Assembly (NCBI GenBank): GCA_002362575.1
Contig: DEUM01000049.1
Location: 1-22,837, forward strand
DNA length: 22,837 nucleotides
Source: Lachnoclostridium sp. UBA3262
GTDB taxonomy: Bacteria > Bacillota > Clostridia > Lachnospirales > Lachnospiraceae
Direction of reading: 5' to 3'
This document shows positions 1 to 8,403 of the stretch, piece by piece. Every line of letters starts with the position of its first letter. Within the stretch, counting starts at the first letter, position 1. Position numbers and translations under genes: made by a program. The notes beneath the pieces are model-generated. The model did not search any database. It was not told where the DNA came from and worked only from the letters and a program-made list of their open reading frames with translations.

Positions 1-125
1 GACAGATAATAAAAAGTTATCCTTTTACCCCAAAAGTAAAGTACACAACAATTAAAACCCCCCCCATTTCCAGCCAACAACAAAAGCACACCCCTCTCAA
101 ACAAAGCATAACCGAATCAACCTTA

Positions 126-153
126 CCCCTACCCCAGCCCCTTATCCCTCCCC
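126..153 (-). other. G-quadruplex-type motif on the minus strand
   Basis: The plus strand carries five C-runs (126-129, 132-135, 138-141, 146-148, 150-153) separated by 1 to 4 bases, so the minus strand has five G-runs of 3-4 with loops of 1, 4, 2 and 2. That fits the usual four-run G-quadruplex pattern with a spare run. The surrounding 55-160 stretch is unusually C-rich and G-poor on the plus strand, including a run of eight C at 58-65. No credible gene overlaps it. The pattern is visible; folding and function are inference. Confidence 0.6.
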
Positions 154-168
154 ATCTCCAGAAAAGAA

Positions 169-197
169 ATGACACAAAAAGAGGTCTGCTGTATAAT
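169..197 (+). promoter_or_regulatory. Candidate sigma-A promoter (ATGACA-17-TATAAT)
   Basis: ATGACA at 169-174 (5 of 6 to consensus) lies 17 bp before a perfect TATAAT at 192-197. A start near 204 would give the gene at 571 a leader of about 365 nt that contains the inverted repeat at 341-462. Confidence 0.55.
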
Positions 198-250
198 AGA
201 ATCAAGACAGAGCAATAAAAAGTAGACAATAGAAAACACATCAATTAAAA

Positions 251-279
251 TTGCTAATCTAACAGAACTTTAGTATACT
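251..279 (+). promoter_or_regulatory. Second candidate promoter (TTGCTA-17-TATACT)
   Basis: TTGCTA at 251-256 and TATACT at 274-279 have the ideal 17-bp spacing. It is weaker than the upstream candidate in the -35 box. Either could serve the operon that starts at 571, or a short RNA covering 341-462. Confidence 0.4.
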
Positions 280-340
280 GTAAATAACAAGAAACAAAGA
301 TGAGCAAGACAGAAATTTATGTTGATACATATACAACTTA

Positions 341-462
341 GCCTGACGATACCAAGTCGAACCCGCCGTGAAGAGCGTATTTGGGCGAACCACTTCGTCC
401 GATAGCCTTGTTCATCACCAAACAACTGGTTAAGAAACGTGTTTGACTTGATACCGTCAGAC
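341..462. repeat. 122-bp imperfect inverted repeat (MITE-like element or structured RNA)
   Basis: Bases 341-361 pair with 442-462: 17 of 21 positions are complementary as DNA. Read as minus-strand RNA, three of the four mismatches become G-U pairs, leaving one C-A; read as plus-strand RNA only one becomes G-U. Smaller hairpins lie inside. Bases 384-389 (GGCGAA) pair with 394-400 around loop CCAC with one bulge, and TTGTT at 408-412 pairs with AACAA at 421-425. The element is more GC-rich than its flanks. No target-site duplication is obvious. It could be a small non-autonomous element, a leader RNA structure or an independent minus-strand RNA; I do not recognise the family. Confidence 0.55.
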
Positions 463-570
463 TGGTCATAGCCATAAAATCATTGAAGGCAGCTTTCGAA
501 AAGGAGAGTAACAGGGAACTTTCCAAATATATATCAGAAAAAGAAACACAGCGCAGAGAGGAGACGATAT

Positions 571-3500
571 ATGAGGAGAAATATGAGAGGAAAAATAAAA
601 CAGCGACTGGCACTATGGGTAGTCGTAACCCTTCTGATTGGGCTTTTGCCGGTGCAGAACGGAACAGTCAGTAAAGCAGCAGACACATCAAATGCCGAAG
701 CGCAGAAAACGGTGCGGACAGATTATGGACTCCAGAATCCAAGGACAGACGAAAATGGCGATGTGACGTGGGACTGCATTTATTTCGGGAACTATTGGCA
801 GGAGGACACAAATAAGGATGGCACGGCGGACAAAAACGATGGTAAGACTCCGATTAAATGGCGGGTGCTATCTGTAGATGGTGATGACGCCTTTTTGCTG
901 GCGGATAAGAATCTGGATGTCCATAGCTATAATTATAGTGAATCCGGAAACCACAGTGTCACTTGGGAGATCTGTACGATGCGCAGTTGGCTGAATGGCT
1001 ACGGGGCGGGAGAAAATGTGGAGAGCGTAGATTACAGTGAAAACTGTTTCCTGAAAAATGCTTTTTCCGAAGAAGAACGGCAGGCAATTACGACCGCAAA
1101 TGTGGTAAACAAGGATAATCCGGACTATGGCACCGAGGGAGGAAACGATACACAGGACAAGGTGTATCTGCTATCCTATGAGGAATTGACAAATCCGGCA
1201 TATGGATTTGTATCTTCTACAACGGAGGCGACAAGGACAAGGTGGGCGTATAATACAGCATACACGGCGGCAGGAGGAGAGATTAAGGGTGATATGCAGG
1301 ACACCGATCGCTATGAGTATTGGTGGTCGCGTTCGCCAGGCAAACAATCTTTGAACGCCGTACTTGTGTTTGCAGATGGAAAAATCACTGATATATATGG
1401 TGTGTGTTACACAACGGTGGCAGTCCGTCCGGTTCTGCATCTGAATCTGGCGGCCCTGCCGGATAGCTGGTCAAGTGCCGCTACGGAAACTACCAAGAAG
1501 GCAGAAGCAACGCCGACGCCTTCTCCTTCCACTTCGCCTGCGCCAGTGCCGACGCTCTCGCCATGGATGAAGCCGGAGGTCACATATGATGCTTCGGAAT
1601 GGGAAACATTTGCGGGCAGAACGAAAGAAGAAGCGCAGCAAAAATATACCGAGGCAAAATGTGCCGCCGTGGGGTATGAGGAGATGGAGGCTGCGGACTT
1701 TTATGAGATACAACCATCGTTTCAGAAGCCTTATCATCCGGGAAAGCTTTCTGGGGAAACGCTGGAAGCGATGAACTCGTTGTGCAATTATTACCGTTGG
1801 CTGGCTGGGGAGGAAGATGCCGAGGGGGATACCAGCCAGGATACAGAGACAGAGTCAGATTGGAATGAGCTGCAGCGTCAGGCTTTCTTATACAGTTACT
1901 TTTCGAAGGAGAAGCCATATGATTTCCCGGAAGACAAATGGGGAAGACCGGATACGTCGAATTATGACTTTTATTGGGGAGTTACCCCATTAGTAGGAAT
2001 TAAAAAAGCGGTAAATAGGCAGTACACGACATGGAATAGCAGTATTTGTAATTCCTATAAGTGGAGGGATGACATTCTTTCTCCGGGTAATGTACGGCTT
2101 AGAATGGGATATAGCGGCAGTTATTTGTCAATGAAGCTGGAACAGACGGATACGGGCAGTAAAGAGGCAATGCCGTTTACTTCTTTTCCGGCACAGGGAT
2201 ATATGCCAAACGATTTGCTGTCGGTGGACAAAGCGGCATGGAGCGTGAGGGTTAATCAGGATACTCTTACGATTCCAGCGCCAAGAGATGTTTCTATCGC
2301 TATACGCCACAAGGAATCCGGAGCGACGTATGTGAGAAGTATGGCGGATGGGAACGCGTATGTAAATGACGAAAGCATCTTTTTCGAAGAACCGGCAGAG
2401 GAGGGATTGTCTGTCTATACAGGAACATATGATGTGGAAATTACCGGGTTTTTGGACACTGTTACCGGCAAAGGGGCAAAAATATGTTATTCGGTTACGT
2501 TCTTTGAGGCGGTGGACGACTTGATATCCGAAGTAAAGGAAGTAAGTCTGGGGGGTGTTACTACGTTCGTGTTGCCGCAGGAGATAAATGTCATGGAAAA
2601 TATAGAGAAGCTTACGGCGATTTTACCGAAACAGGTAACCGTCACAGGGAAGAATGTGAAAAAGGTCAATCTTCCGGTGGCGGGAGAATGGCGTTACGAT
2701 GCAGGGGAAACTTGCTGGAGAAATTCTGTTGATGCGGCGGAGCTGCCTGCCGGATTTGCTGACAGTGCAGGGGTGCTTTCTGATTTTACAATTGATTGTG
2801 TGGTGGGCGATAATAAGGGAATGAATCTTGATATGAGTTGGGATATTGTTTCGGATGAGCCGGATTTGACGGTTGGCAAAAAAGGAGAGATTCATATCTG
2901 GCGGAACGCAGATTCTCAGATAGAGCGGGCTGTTGTATACCAAATTACAAAACAAAAGGAAATGTATACGGCGGCGGTTCGGTATGATACGGAGTCATCG
3001 CCGGGTGTGGAAGAAGATATAGCAAGCCGTACTTTTGTGATTCCGGTAACATATTCTCTGGCAGACACAGGAGACTATTTGGTGGTAGGTTATGTCAAAG
3101 GTGAAAAGACCGCTTATCTTTCATACACTATTGTACCAATATCCGTTACAGAGAAAAAAGAGACTGGTGGGGATGAAGATGATACGGGAGGAAACAGTAA
3201 CACGGGAGGCAGCAGTGGCAAAGAGAACAACTCCAAAAAAGATATTACGAATATAAAGAAGCAGCCGGAAGTCAGCAAAAAAGTGATTATCCCCAAGGTG
3301 GCTAAAGTAAAGAAATACAAGGTCAAGGCGAAGAAGAAAGGATTTGTACTGACGTGGAAAAAAGATTCTAAGGTTTCCGGATATCAGGTTCAGGTTAGTA
3401 CGAAGAAAAACTTCAAAGGGGCAAAAAAGATTTCGGTAAAAAAGAGTAAGACTAAGTATAAGATTTCTAAGCTGAAGGCTGGGAAAAAGTATTATATCCG

Positions 3501-3594
3501 TATCCGGGCATACCGGACTTATCAAACGCAGGATGGAAGGAAGAAAAAGGCGTATGGGAAATGGACAATAAAGAAAGGTAGAACAAAGAGGTAA
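571..3594 (+). CDS. Secreted DUF6273 / CAP-like / Fn3 surface protein
   Basis: 1007 residues. A signal peptide (basic start, hydrophobic 13-28, cleavage probably near the AAD at 36-38) indicates export. Residues about 65-293 form a DUF6273-type domain, starting at IYFGNYWQ and closing with WWSRSPG (251-257) and VRPVLHLNL. It contains a calcium-loop-like stretch at 79-90 (D79, N81, D83, G84, D87, D90). A Pro/Ser/Thr linker (314-331) follows. Residues about 335-660 resemble a CAP/SCP-type domain of clostridial surface proteins: NSLCNYYRWLAGE, then a GYSGSYLSM strand and a FPAQGYMP...AWSV segment, but the usual GHRRW histidine motif is replaced (SYKWRDDILSP). An acidic/Gly/Ser linker (about 875-895) and a very lysine-rich Fn3 module (about 915-1000) finish the protein. 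There is no sortase motif, so the basic end may bind wall polymers. The start has GAGAGGAG about 7 bp upstream. Its stop overlaps the kinase gene start region, implying translational coupling. Function unknown; surface sensing or adhesion is inference. Confidence 0.85.
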   Translation: MRRNMRGKIKQRLALWVVVTLLIGLLPVQNGTVSKAADTSNAEAQKTVRTDYGLQNPRTDENGDVTWDCIYFGNYWQEDTNKDGTADKNDGKTPIKWRVLSVDGDDAFLLADKNLDVHSYNYSESGNHSVTWEICTMRSWLNGYGAGENVESVDYSENCFLKNAFSEEERQAITTANVVNKDNPDYGTEGGNDTQDKVYLLSYEELTNPAYGFVSSTTEATRTRWAYNTAYTAAGGEIKGDMQDTDRYEYWWSRSPGKQSLNAVLVFADGKITDIYGVCYTTVAVRPVLHLNLAALPDSWSSAATETTKKAEATPTPSPSTSPAPVPTLSPWMKPEVTYDASEWETFAGRTKEEAQQKYTEAKCAAVGYEEMEAADFYEIQPSFQKPYHPGKLSGETLEAMNSLCNYYRWLAGEEDAEGDTSQDTETESDWNELQRQAFLYSYFSKEKPYDFPEDKWGRPDTSNYDFYWGVTPLVGIKKAVNRQYTTWNSSICNSYKWRDDILSPGNVRLRMGYSGSYLSMKLEQTDTGSKEAMPFTSFPAQGYMPNDLLSVDKAAWSVRVNQDTLTIPAPRDVSIAIRHKESGATYVRSMADGNAYVNDESIFFEEPAEEGLSVYTGTYDVEITGFLDTVTGKGAKICYSVTFFEAVDDLISEVKEVSLGGVTTFVLPQEINVMENIEKLTAILPKQVTVTGKNVKKVNLPVAGEWRYDAGETCWRNSVDAAELPAGFADSAGVLSDFTIDCVVGDNKGMNLDMSWDIVSDEPDLTVGKKGEIHIWRNADSQIERAVVYQITKQKEMYTAAVRYDTESSPGVEEDIASRTFVIPVTYSLADTGDYLVVGYVKGEKTAYLSYTIVPISVTEKKETGGDEDDTGGNSNTGGSSGKENNSKKDITNIKKQPEVSKKVIIPKVAKVKKYKVKAKKKGFVLTWKKDSKVSGYQVQVSTKKNFKGAKKISVKKSKTKYKISKLKAGKKYYIRIRAYRTYQTQDGRKKKAYGKWTIKKGRTKR

Positions 3595-3599
3595 TGAAC

Positions 3600-6578
3600 A
3601 TGAGACAAAAGGTCATAAATCTGATTTTTGCCGTATTGCTCATAATTGTAGGAACATATTTTGTACTGGGAGAGATTTTCCTGCCGTCGGATTCTTTGGA
3701 CGAGGAGGCTGTCTGTACCAGATACACCGGTAAATGGGAGCGGATTAAGGAAGAAGGAGTAAGGGAACCGGTTACCATGCCGGGAAAATGTGAGGCGGAC
3801 AGAGACGAGCTAGTGGTTGTGGAAACAATTCTGCCGGATGAGATTGAGAGCGACCGTTATCTCTGTTTCCGCAGTGCGAAACAGGATATGAAGTTTTACA
3901 TAGATGGGCAGCTTAAGCATGAATATTCCACGAAAGAGAATCGGCTATTCGGAAGGATGAGTGCGGCTACCTATGTATTTGTGAATGTGAATAAGGAGGA
4001 TGCCGGTAAAACGTTTCGCGTGGAGATGCAGACAGATTCTTCCTATACGGGATTGTTTTACACGGTATACTATGGAAATCCGATAGGCGTGTGGAAATAC
4101 TTTTTTAGTCAGACGGGGCTGGAGCTGATTGTTGCATTTGTTACACTCATACTTAGTATGGTTGCGGTTATTGCCAGTGTGACGTTGTGGATTTGCTATC
4201 ACAGGAAGGTGGCGCTTTTTTATCTTGGTTGGGGAATTCTTGTGGCGGCAGTCTGGCTCATTACCAATTCCACATTCCGGCAGCTGGTTTTTCCGAATCT
4301 TTCCGTTGTCAATGATATTACGTTTCTTATGATAATGATATTGTCATTGCCATTTCTGCTCTACATGAACGAGGTCCAAAAAGACCGTTATGGGCGAGCA
4401 TATCGGATATTAGAGTGCATAGTAATCGTGAATTTCTTCTTATGTTCTTTTTTACATATAACGGAAATCTGCGATTTTACAGATACAATTAGTTATGTAT
4501 CAGCATTTTGTATTATTTCTATTCTTTTGATGGTTGTGACGATTCTATTGGATGTCCGAAAAAGGAAAATTAGAGAGTACCCGTTTGTGGCAATCGGGAT
4601 GCTTGGCATTTGTGTGGCAGCATTTGTGCAAATTCTGCTTTATTTTAACAGGAGTGATTTATTTAACGGAGTAATTCTTGCACTGGGGCTTATCTTTCTT
4701 CTCGGATTTTCGACCATCAGTACAATTCATGAAATCATGGATATGGAGAGAGAAAAGCAGCAGGCGCTTTTGGCGAGCGAGTCAAAGGGACGCTTTCTTG
4801 CCAATATGTCTCATGAAATACGAACCCCGATTCATGCAGTGCTTGGTATGGATGATATGATTTTGCGAGAAAGCAGAGAGCCGTCGATTCGGGAATATGC
4901 GTTGGATATCAAAAATGCGGGGCAGACGCTTCTTTCCCTGATAAATGATATACTGGATATTTCTAAGATTGAATCTGGAAAACTGGAGATTATTCCGGTA
5001 AAATATGATGTGAGCAGCCTAATTTATGATGTGATGAACATGATGAAAATGAAGGCAGCAGATAAGGGACTGGAGCTGAAACTTTCTGTGAATCCCCAAA
5101 TTCCTTCCAGACTGTGGGGAGATGATGTCCGGATACGTCAGATATTAGTAAATCTGATGAGTAATGCGGTCAAGTATACCGAGACAGGTAGTGTGACGCT
5201 GGAAGTAGATGTAGCTGTTAAAGGGGATGTGGCTGAGCTTATATTTCGGGTAGAAGATACAGGGATTGGTATACGGGAAGAAGATATTGACAAGCTCTGT
5301 CAGGAATTTGAGCGGATTGAGGAGGAAAGAAACCGCAAGGTTGAGGGAACCGGCCTTGGCATGAATATAACAACAAAGCTTTTGGAGCGGATGGGGAGCA
5401 GACTGCGGGTGGAAAGTGTCTATGGGGAAGGTTCTATTTTTTCTTTTACGCTGGAGCAAAAAATTGTAAGCCATGAGCCGATTGGAAATTTAGAGGAGAG
5501 GATTAAAAGTCAGGCAGAGGAGTATTCGTATGAGGCTCTGTTTGCTGCTCCGGAAGCACGCGTGCTAATCGTGGATGATAATGCGGTAAACAGGCGGGTG
5601 TTTGTAAAATTGCTGAAAGAGACACAGATTCATGTCGATGAGGCATCCGGAGGAGAGGAATGTCTGGAATTGGTAAAAAAGCAGGCATATGATTTGATTT
5701 TTCTTGACCATATGATGCCGGATATGGATGGAATCATGGTATTGCATCATATGCGGGAAATGACAGATTACCCATGCGAGAAGACGCCGGTTATCGCACT
5801 GACTGCTAATGCGGTTACCGGGGCAAGAGAGATGTATTTGAGAGAGGGATTTGAGGATTTTCTTGCCAAGCCGGTTAATTCAGAAAAACTCGAAAGAATG
5901 ATTTTAGATATGCTTCCGGAGGAGAAGGTCATCCGAGGGGAGAGAAAGGAAGGAACAGGGAACTCTGCGGCTGATGAGAGAAGAGAGGAGTTATCACTGC
6001 CGGAATTAGAGGGGATAGATTGGAAATATGCCGGATTGTATTGTCCGGATACGGAGATTTTAATGGATACATTGAATCAGTTTTACGAGCTGATTGAGAC
6101 AGAGGCGAAGAAGTTAGAGCAGGCAGAAGCCATTCAACAGTTTCGGATTCAGGTACATTCCATGAAAAATTCTGCTGCTATGATTGGCGCCGTATCCCTT
6201 GCCGGGGTTGCAAGAATTTTGGAATATGCAGCCCGGGATGGAAAAATCTCTCAAATAGAAAATATTACTCCGGCCTTTTTGCAGGAATGGATGAGAATGA
6301 AAGAGATTTTGAAGCCTGTCGTTCGTGTCAAAAGTCAGAGTGAAGCAACCCGGAAAGTAGATGCCGAACAAATCGGAGAACTGCTGCGTATACTGAGGCG
6401 TGCAATGGAAGAAATGGATGTGGATACTGCGGATGAAATGGTAAAGCAGTTGGGAGAGTTTGATTATCCGGAGGGGGTCGTGGAAACAGTGGACGCCATT
6501 TATCTCGCTGTCACGAATCTGGATGAGGAGCAGACGGCAGAATTGTCGGAACAGTTGGAACAGCAATTAAAAAATTAG
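3600..6578 (+). CDS. 7TM hybrid sensor histidine kinase (HK-receiver-HPt)
   Basis: About 993 residues. ATG at 3600 is preferred over 3594 because GAGG at 3588-3591 is then 8 bp away; numbering below is from 3594. One N-terminal membrane segment (8-27) precedes an extracellular beta-sandwich-like region (about 45-165), similar in style to 7TMR-DISM sensors. Seven hydrophobic segments (about 175-376) follow. Then come HisKA with phosphoacceptor H407 in NMSHEIRTP, HATPase with the N-box around N524 (NLMSNAVKYT) and G-boxes DTGIGI and GTGLGM, a receiver with acidic D661/D662, phosphoacceptor D705 (FLDHMMPD) and K759, and an HPt-like helical domain with H855 (QVHSMKNSAAMIGA). All phosphorelay residues are present, so this is an intact multistep relay kinase. 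It is coupled to the secreted protein upstream and to the receiver protein 12 bp downstream, its obvious partner. The ligand is unknown. Confidence 0.93.
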   Translation: MRQKVINLIFAVLLIIVGTYFVLGEIFLPSDSLDEEAVCTRYTGKWERIKEEGVREPVTMPGKCEADRDELVVVETILPDEIESDRYLCFRSAKQDMKFYIDGQLKHEYSTKENRLFGRMSAATYVFVNVNKEDAGKTFRVEMQTDSSYTGLFYTVYYGNPIGVWKYFFSQTGLELIVAFVTLILSMVAVIASVTLWICYHRKVALFYLGWGILVAAVWLITNSTFRQLVFPNLSVVNDITFLMIMILSLPFLLYMNEVQKDRYGRAYRILECIVIVNFFLCSFLHITEICDFTDTISYVSAFCIISILLMVVTILLDVRKRKIREYPFVAIGMLGICVAAFVQILLYFNRSDLFNGVILALGLIFLLGFSTISTIHEIMDMEREKQQALLASESKGRFLANMSHEIRTPIHAVLGMDDMILRESREPSIREYALDIKNAGQTLLSLINDILDISKIESGKLEIIPVKYDVSSLIYDVMNMMKMKAADKGLELKLSVNPQIPSRLWGDDVRIRQILVNLMSNAVKYTETGSVTLEVDVAVKGDVAELIFRVEDTGIGIREEDIDKLCQEFERIEEERNRKVEGTGLGMNITTKLLERMGSRLRVESVYGEGSIFSFTLEQKIVSHEPIGNLEERIKSQAEEYSYEALFAAPEARVLIVDDNAVNRRVFVKLLKETQIHVDEASGGEECLELVKKQAYDLIFLDHMMPDMDGIMVLHHMREMTDYPCEKTPVIALTANAVTGAREMYLREGFEDFLAKPVNSEKLERMILDMLPEEKVIRGERKEGTGNSAADERREELSLPELEGIDWKYAGLYCPDTEILMDTLNQFYELIETEAKKLEQAEAIQQFRIQVHSMKNSAAMIGAVSLAGVARILEYAARDGKISQIENITPAFLQEWMRMKEILKPVVRVKSQSEATRKVDAEQIGELLRILRRAMEEMDVDTADEMVKQLGEFDYPEGVVETVDAIYLAVTNLDEEQTAELSEQLEQQLKN

Positions 6579-6590
6579 AGGAGGCAGTAA

Positions 6591-7367
6591 ATGAAAAAGG
6601 TTGTATTGATTGGAGAATTGGGTGAAATCGTAAGAAGTCTGAATGAGTGTCTGGAAGGAGAATTTCAGGTCCAGCTCTGCCCTGAGCAGCTTGAGAATGT
6701 AAAGGCACTTGTGAAAATCACCAAACCGGATATTATTATCATTTGTCAGATTGGAATCGAAGAAATTGATAACGCTATTTTTGCGTGGATTCAGGAACGA
6801 TGCCCGCAGACACCGACTCTTGGAATTACAACAAGCGAGGGCTGGAAACAGTGCAGGGAATTTTACAAAATGGAGCAGTTTGATGTGATGTTTCGCCCCG
6901 TTTCAAAGAAGGAACTATTGGAAAAGTGCCATCAGATGCTGGACTCAAGTGGTTTTGGCAGACAGAAGGAAGAAAATGCTGGACATTCGCAGGGAAAAAG
7001 GAAAATCATGCTGGTTGATGACAGCGCTCTGCTACTGCGTAGTATGAAAAGTATGTTGGAGAAATACTATACGATTTGTCTCGCCAAGTCCGGAGAGCAG
7101 GCTTTGAAATTAATTCCGAAAGAAAAGCCAGACTTAATTCTGCTTGATTATGAAATGGACGGAATGGATGGAAAAAGCACGTTTGAAGCAATGAAAGCAG
7201 ACGAGGACATGAGATGGATACCGGTTGTATTCCTGACGAGTATTGCTGACCGCAAAGCCATTTATTCGGTATTAAAGTCAAAACCGGATGGATATATTCT
7301 GAAGCCGCCGGATGTGGATAGGATATTTGAGACAATTGAAGAAATTTTTGAAAATAGAAAACTGTAA
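6591..7367 (+). CDS. Response regulator: degenerate receiver + intact receiver, no output domain
   Basis: 258 residues. Residues 1-117 have the alternating beta/alpha pattern of a receiver (MKKVVLIGEL at the start, FRPVSKKELL near the end), but the N-terminal acidic pair and the phosphoacceptor are missing: where LLD is expected the chain reads IIIICQIG. A short linker (119-136) leads to a complete receiver with D143/D144, phosphoacceptor D186 (LILLDYEMDGMDG), T216 and K238 (ILKPP). No DNA-binding, GGDEF or enzymatic domain follows. GAGGAGG sits about 7 bp before the ATG, and the gene is 12 bp after the hybrid kinase, so it is the likely acceptor from that kinase's HPt domain. Output is probably by protein-protein contact, for instance with motility or wall machinery; that is inference. 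Confidence 0.88.
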   Translation: MKKVVLIGELGEIVRSLNECLEGEFQVQLCPEQLENVKALVKITKPDIIIICQIGIEEIDNAIFAWIQERCPQTPTLGITTSEGWKQCREFYKMEQFDVMFRPVSKKELLEKCHQMLDSSGFGRQKEENAGHSQGKRKIMLVDDSALLLRSMKSMLEKYYTICLAKSGEQALKLIPKEKPDLILLDYEMDGMDGKSTFEAMKADEDMRWIPVVFLTSIADRKAIYSVLKSKPDGYILKPPDVDRIFETIEEIFENRKL

Positions 7368-7381
7368 TTGCTTTAAAGCAA
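7368..7381. terminator. Short palindrome between converging genes, possible two-way terminator
   Basis: TTGCTTTAAAGCAA is a perfect 14-bp palindrome in the 17-bp gap between the receiver gene and the convergent MerR gene. T-rich sequence follows on the plus strand (TTCTATTTTAT). The stem is short and AT-rich, so it would be weak. Confidence 0.4.
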
Positions 7382-7384
7382 ATT

Positions 7385-8224
7385 CTATTTTATGCGTTCT
7401 TTAATCGGTAGCACAAGCTGTGAGCAGTACCTCTGCGGATCAATCTCCTTCCCCACATAAGGAGCGACCAGAGCAATTAGCCGGATATATCCGGCGGGAG
7501 TAAGTCCTCGTTTATGCAACTGTTCGCCCAGATAAAGATAAGTTTCTTTAATGTTGCTATAGTTGCCATAACATAGCAGGGAAAAGGCAGTACAGGCGGG
7601 GAAATGAACCGCATTCTCCGGCGCCTGTTCCGGTAAAACGGGCATACAGACATAAGAATCAAAGGGTGTGGAAGAAAGTTTTCCCTCCAGATAGTCCGTG
7701 CGCTCATCAATGATGAAAAACGGTTCCGGCGCAAGAGCGATACCTTTTTCCACACATTCATGAAAAAAATCGTACGAGGCATGATATTTATCCTGAATCA
7801 TAGGGCCTTGAAACTTGCGGACACAGCATACGGTTTCAGGAACTTTCAGTATGGATAGGGACATATCCGGCACATCATGGGAACGGAGGCGCATTTCTGC
7901 AACCTGCTGCTGCAATACGGAAAGTTTCTGCTCCAAAGTGGCGAGAAGTTCGTCTGCTTTTCCGCCACCCTCATAGTAGGAGATGATTTCTTTCGGGCTA
8001 AATCCCATCTGCTGGAATTTCTGAATCTGCAGGATGCGGCTGATGTTGTTGTTATCATAGTAACGGTATCCGTTTTTTTCATCGGTGCAGGCTGGCGTGA
8101 GTAGTCCTTTGTCCTCCAGACGAATCAGGCTGGAACGGGAAAGATTACAGGCGCGTGCCGCCTGACGGATAGTAAATAAGCTGTAGTCGCTCTCGTTTGT
8201 AGTGCTGTCAATAGGGACATTCAT
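7385..8224 (-). CDS. MerR-family regulator with GyrI-like effector domain
   Basis: About 279 residues from the preferred start at 8224 (MNVPIDSTT), which has GGAG 8 bp upstream; an in-frame ATG at 8248 would add eight residues. The N-terminal winged helix-turn-helix is typical of MerR proteins: FTIRQAARACNLSRSSLIRLEDKGLL, then GYRYYDNNNISRILQIQKFQQMGFSPKEI. A coiled-coil dimer helix with LATLEQKLSVLQQQVAEMR follows. The C-terminal portion (about 130-279) reads like a GyrI/AraC-type small-molecule binding domain. No metal-binding cysteine cluster is seen, so an organic effector is more likely. It diverges from the LytTR/GHKL pair and probably controls its own promoter, the divergent one, or both. 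The effector is unknown. Confidence 0.9.
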   Translation of the reverse strand: MNVPIDSTTNESDYSLFTIRQAARACNLSRSSLIRLEDKGLLTPACTDEKNGYRYYDNNNISRILQIQKFQQMGFSPKEIISYYEGGGKADELLATLEQKLSVLQQQVAEMRLRSHDVPDMSLSILKVPETVCCVRKFQGPMIQDKYHASYDFFHECVEKGIALAPEPFFIIDERTDYLEGKLSSTPFDSYVCMPVLPEQAPENAVHFPACTAFSLLCYGNYSNIKETYLYLGEQLHKRGLTPAGYIRLIALVAPYVGKEIDPQRYCSQLVLPIKERIK

Positions 8225-8282
8225 CGTATCATCTCCATATCTTATCATTTTTGTATATTATGATTAAAAAACACAAAACCGC

Positions 8283-8313
8283 TTGAGTTGTTCATGGGTG
8301 GTTATGTTAGAAT
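8283..8313 (+). promoter_or_regulatory. Candidate promoter with a 19-bp spacer for the LytTR/GHKL operon
   Basis: TTGAGT at 8283-8288 and TAGAAT at 8308-8313 are separated by 19 bp, the elongated spacing typical of promoters remodelled by MerR-family activators. The divergent neighbour encodes such a protein. An imperfect dyad (AACC...GGTT) overlaps the spacer. The boxes are only moderate matches. Confidence 0.35.
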
Positions 8314-8368
8314 TATATAAAAAGTTTAAACATTTCAAATAAAAATGTCAAGGACAACAATGTTAAGA

Positions 8369-8403
8369 ATGACAATGTCAAAATGATATTGTCATCTTTG
8401 ACA
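8369..8403 (+). promoter_or_regulatory. Nested, mutually exclusive inverted repeats before the LytTR gene
   Basis: ATGACAAT (8369-8376) pairs with ATTGTCAT (8388-8395), and TGTCAAA (8376-8382) pairs with TTTGACA (8397-8403). The two stems overlap, so only one can form at a time. Both lie just upstream of the ribosome site at 8405-8416. A LytTR-like half site AATGTTAAG is at 8359-8367. Operator or leader-RNA control are both possible. Confidence 0.45.

Noticed and set aside
17..244. 75-codon minus-strand frame rich in Cys, Phe and Trp
   Set aside because: It arises from reading the C-rich plus strand in reverse; no ribosome site and no protein-like pattern.
338..613. 91-codon minus-strand frame across the inverted repeat
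   Set aside because: It runs through a palindromic element and into the start of the gene at 571 on the other strand; the residues look random.
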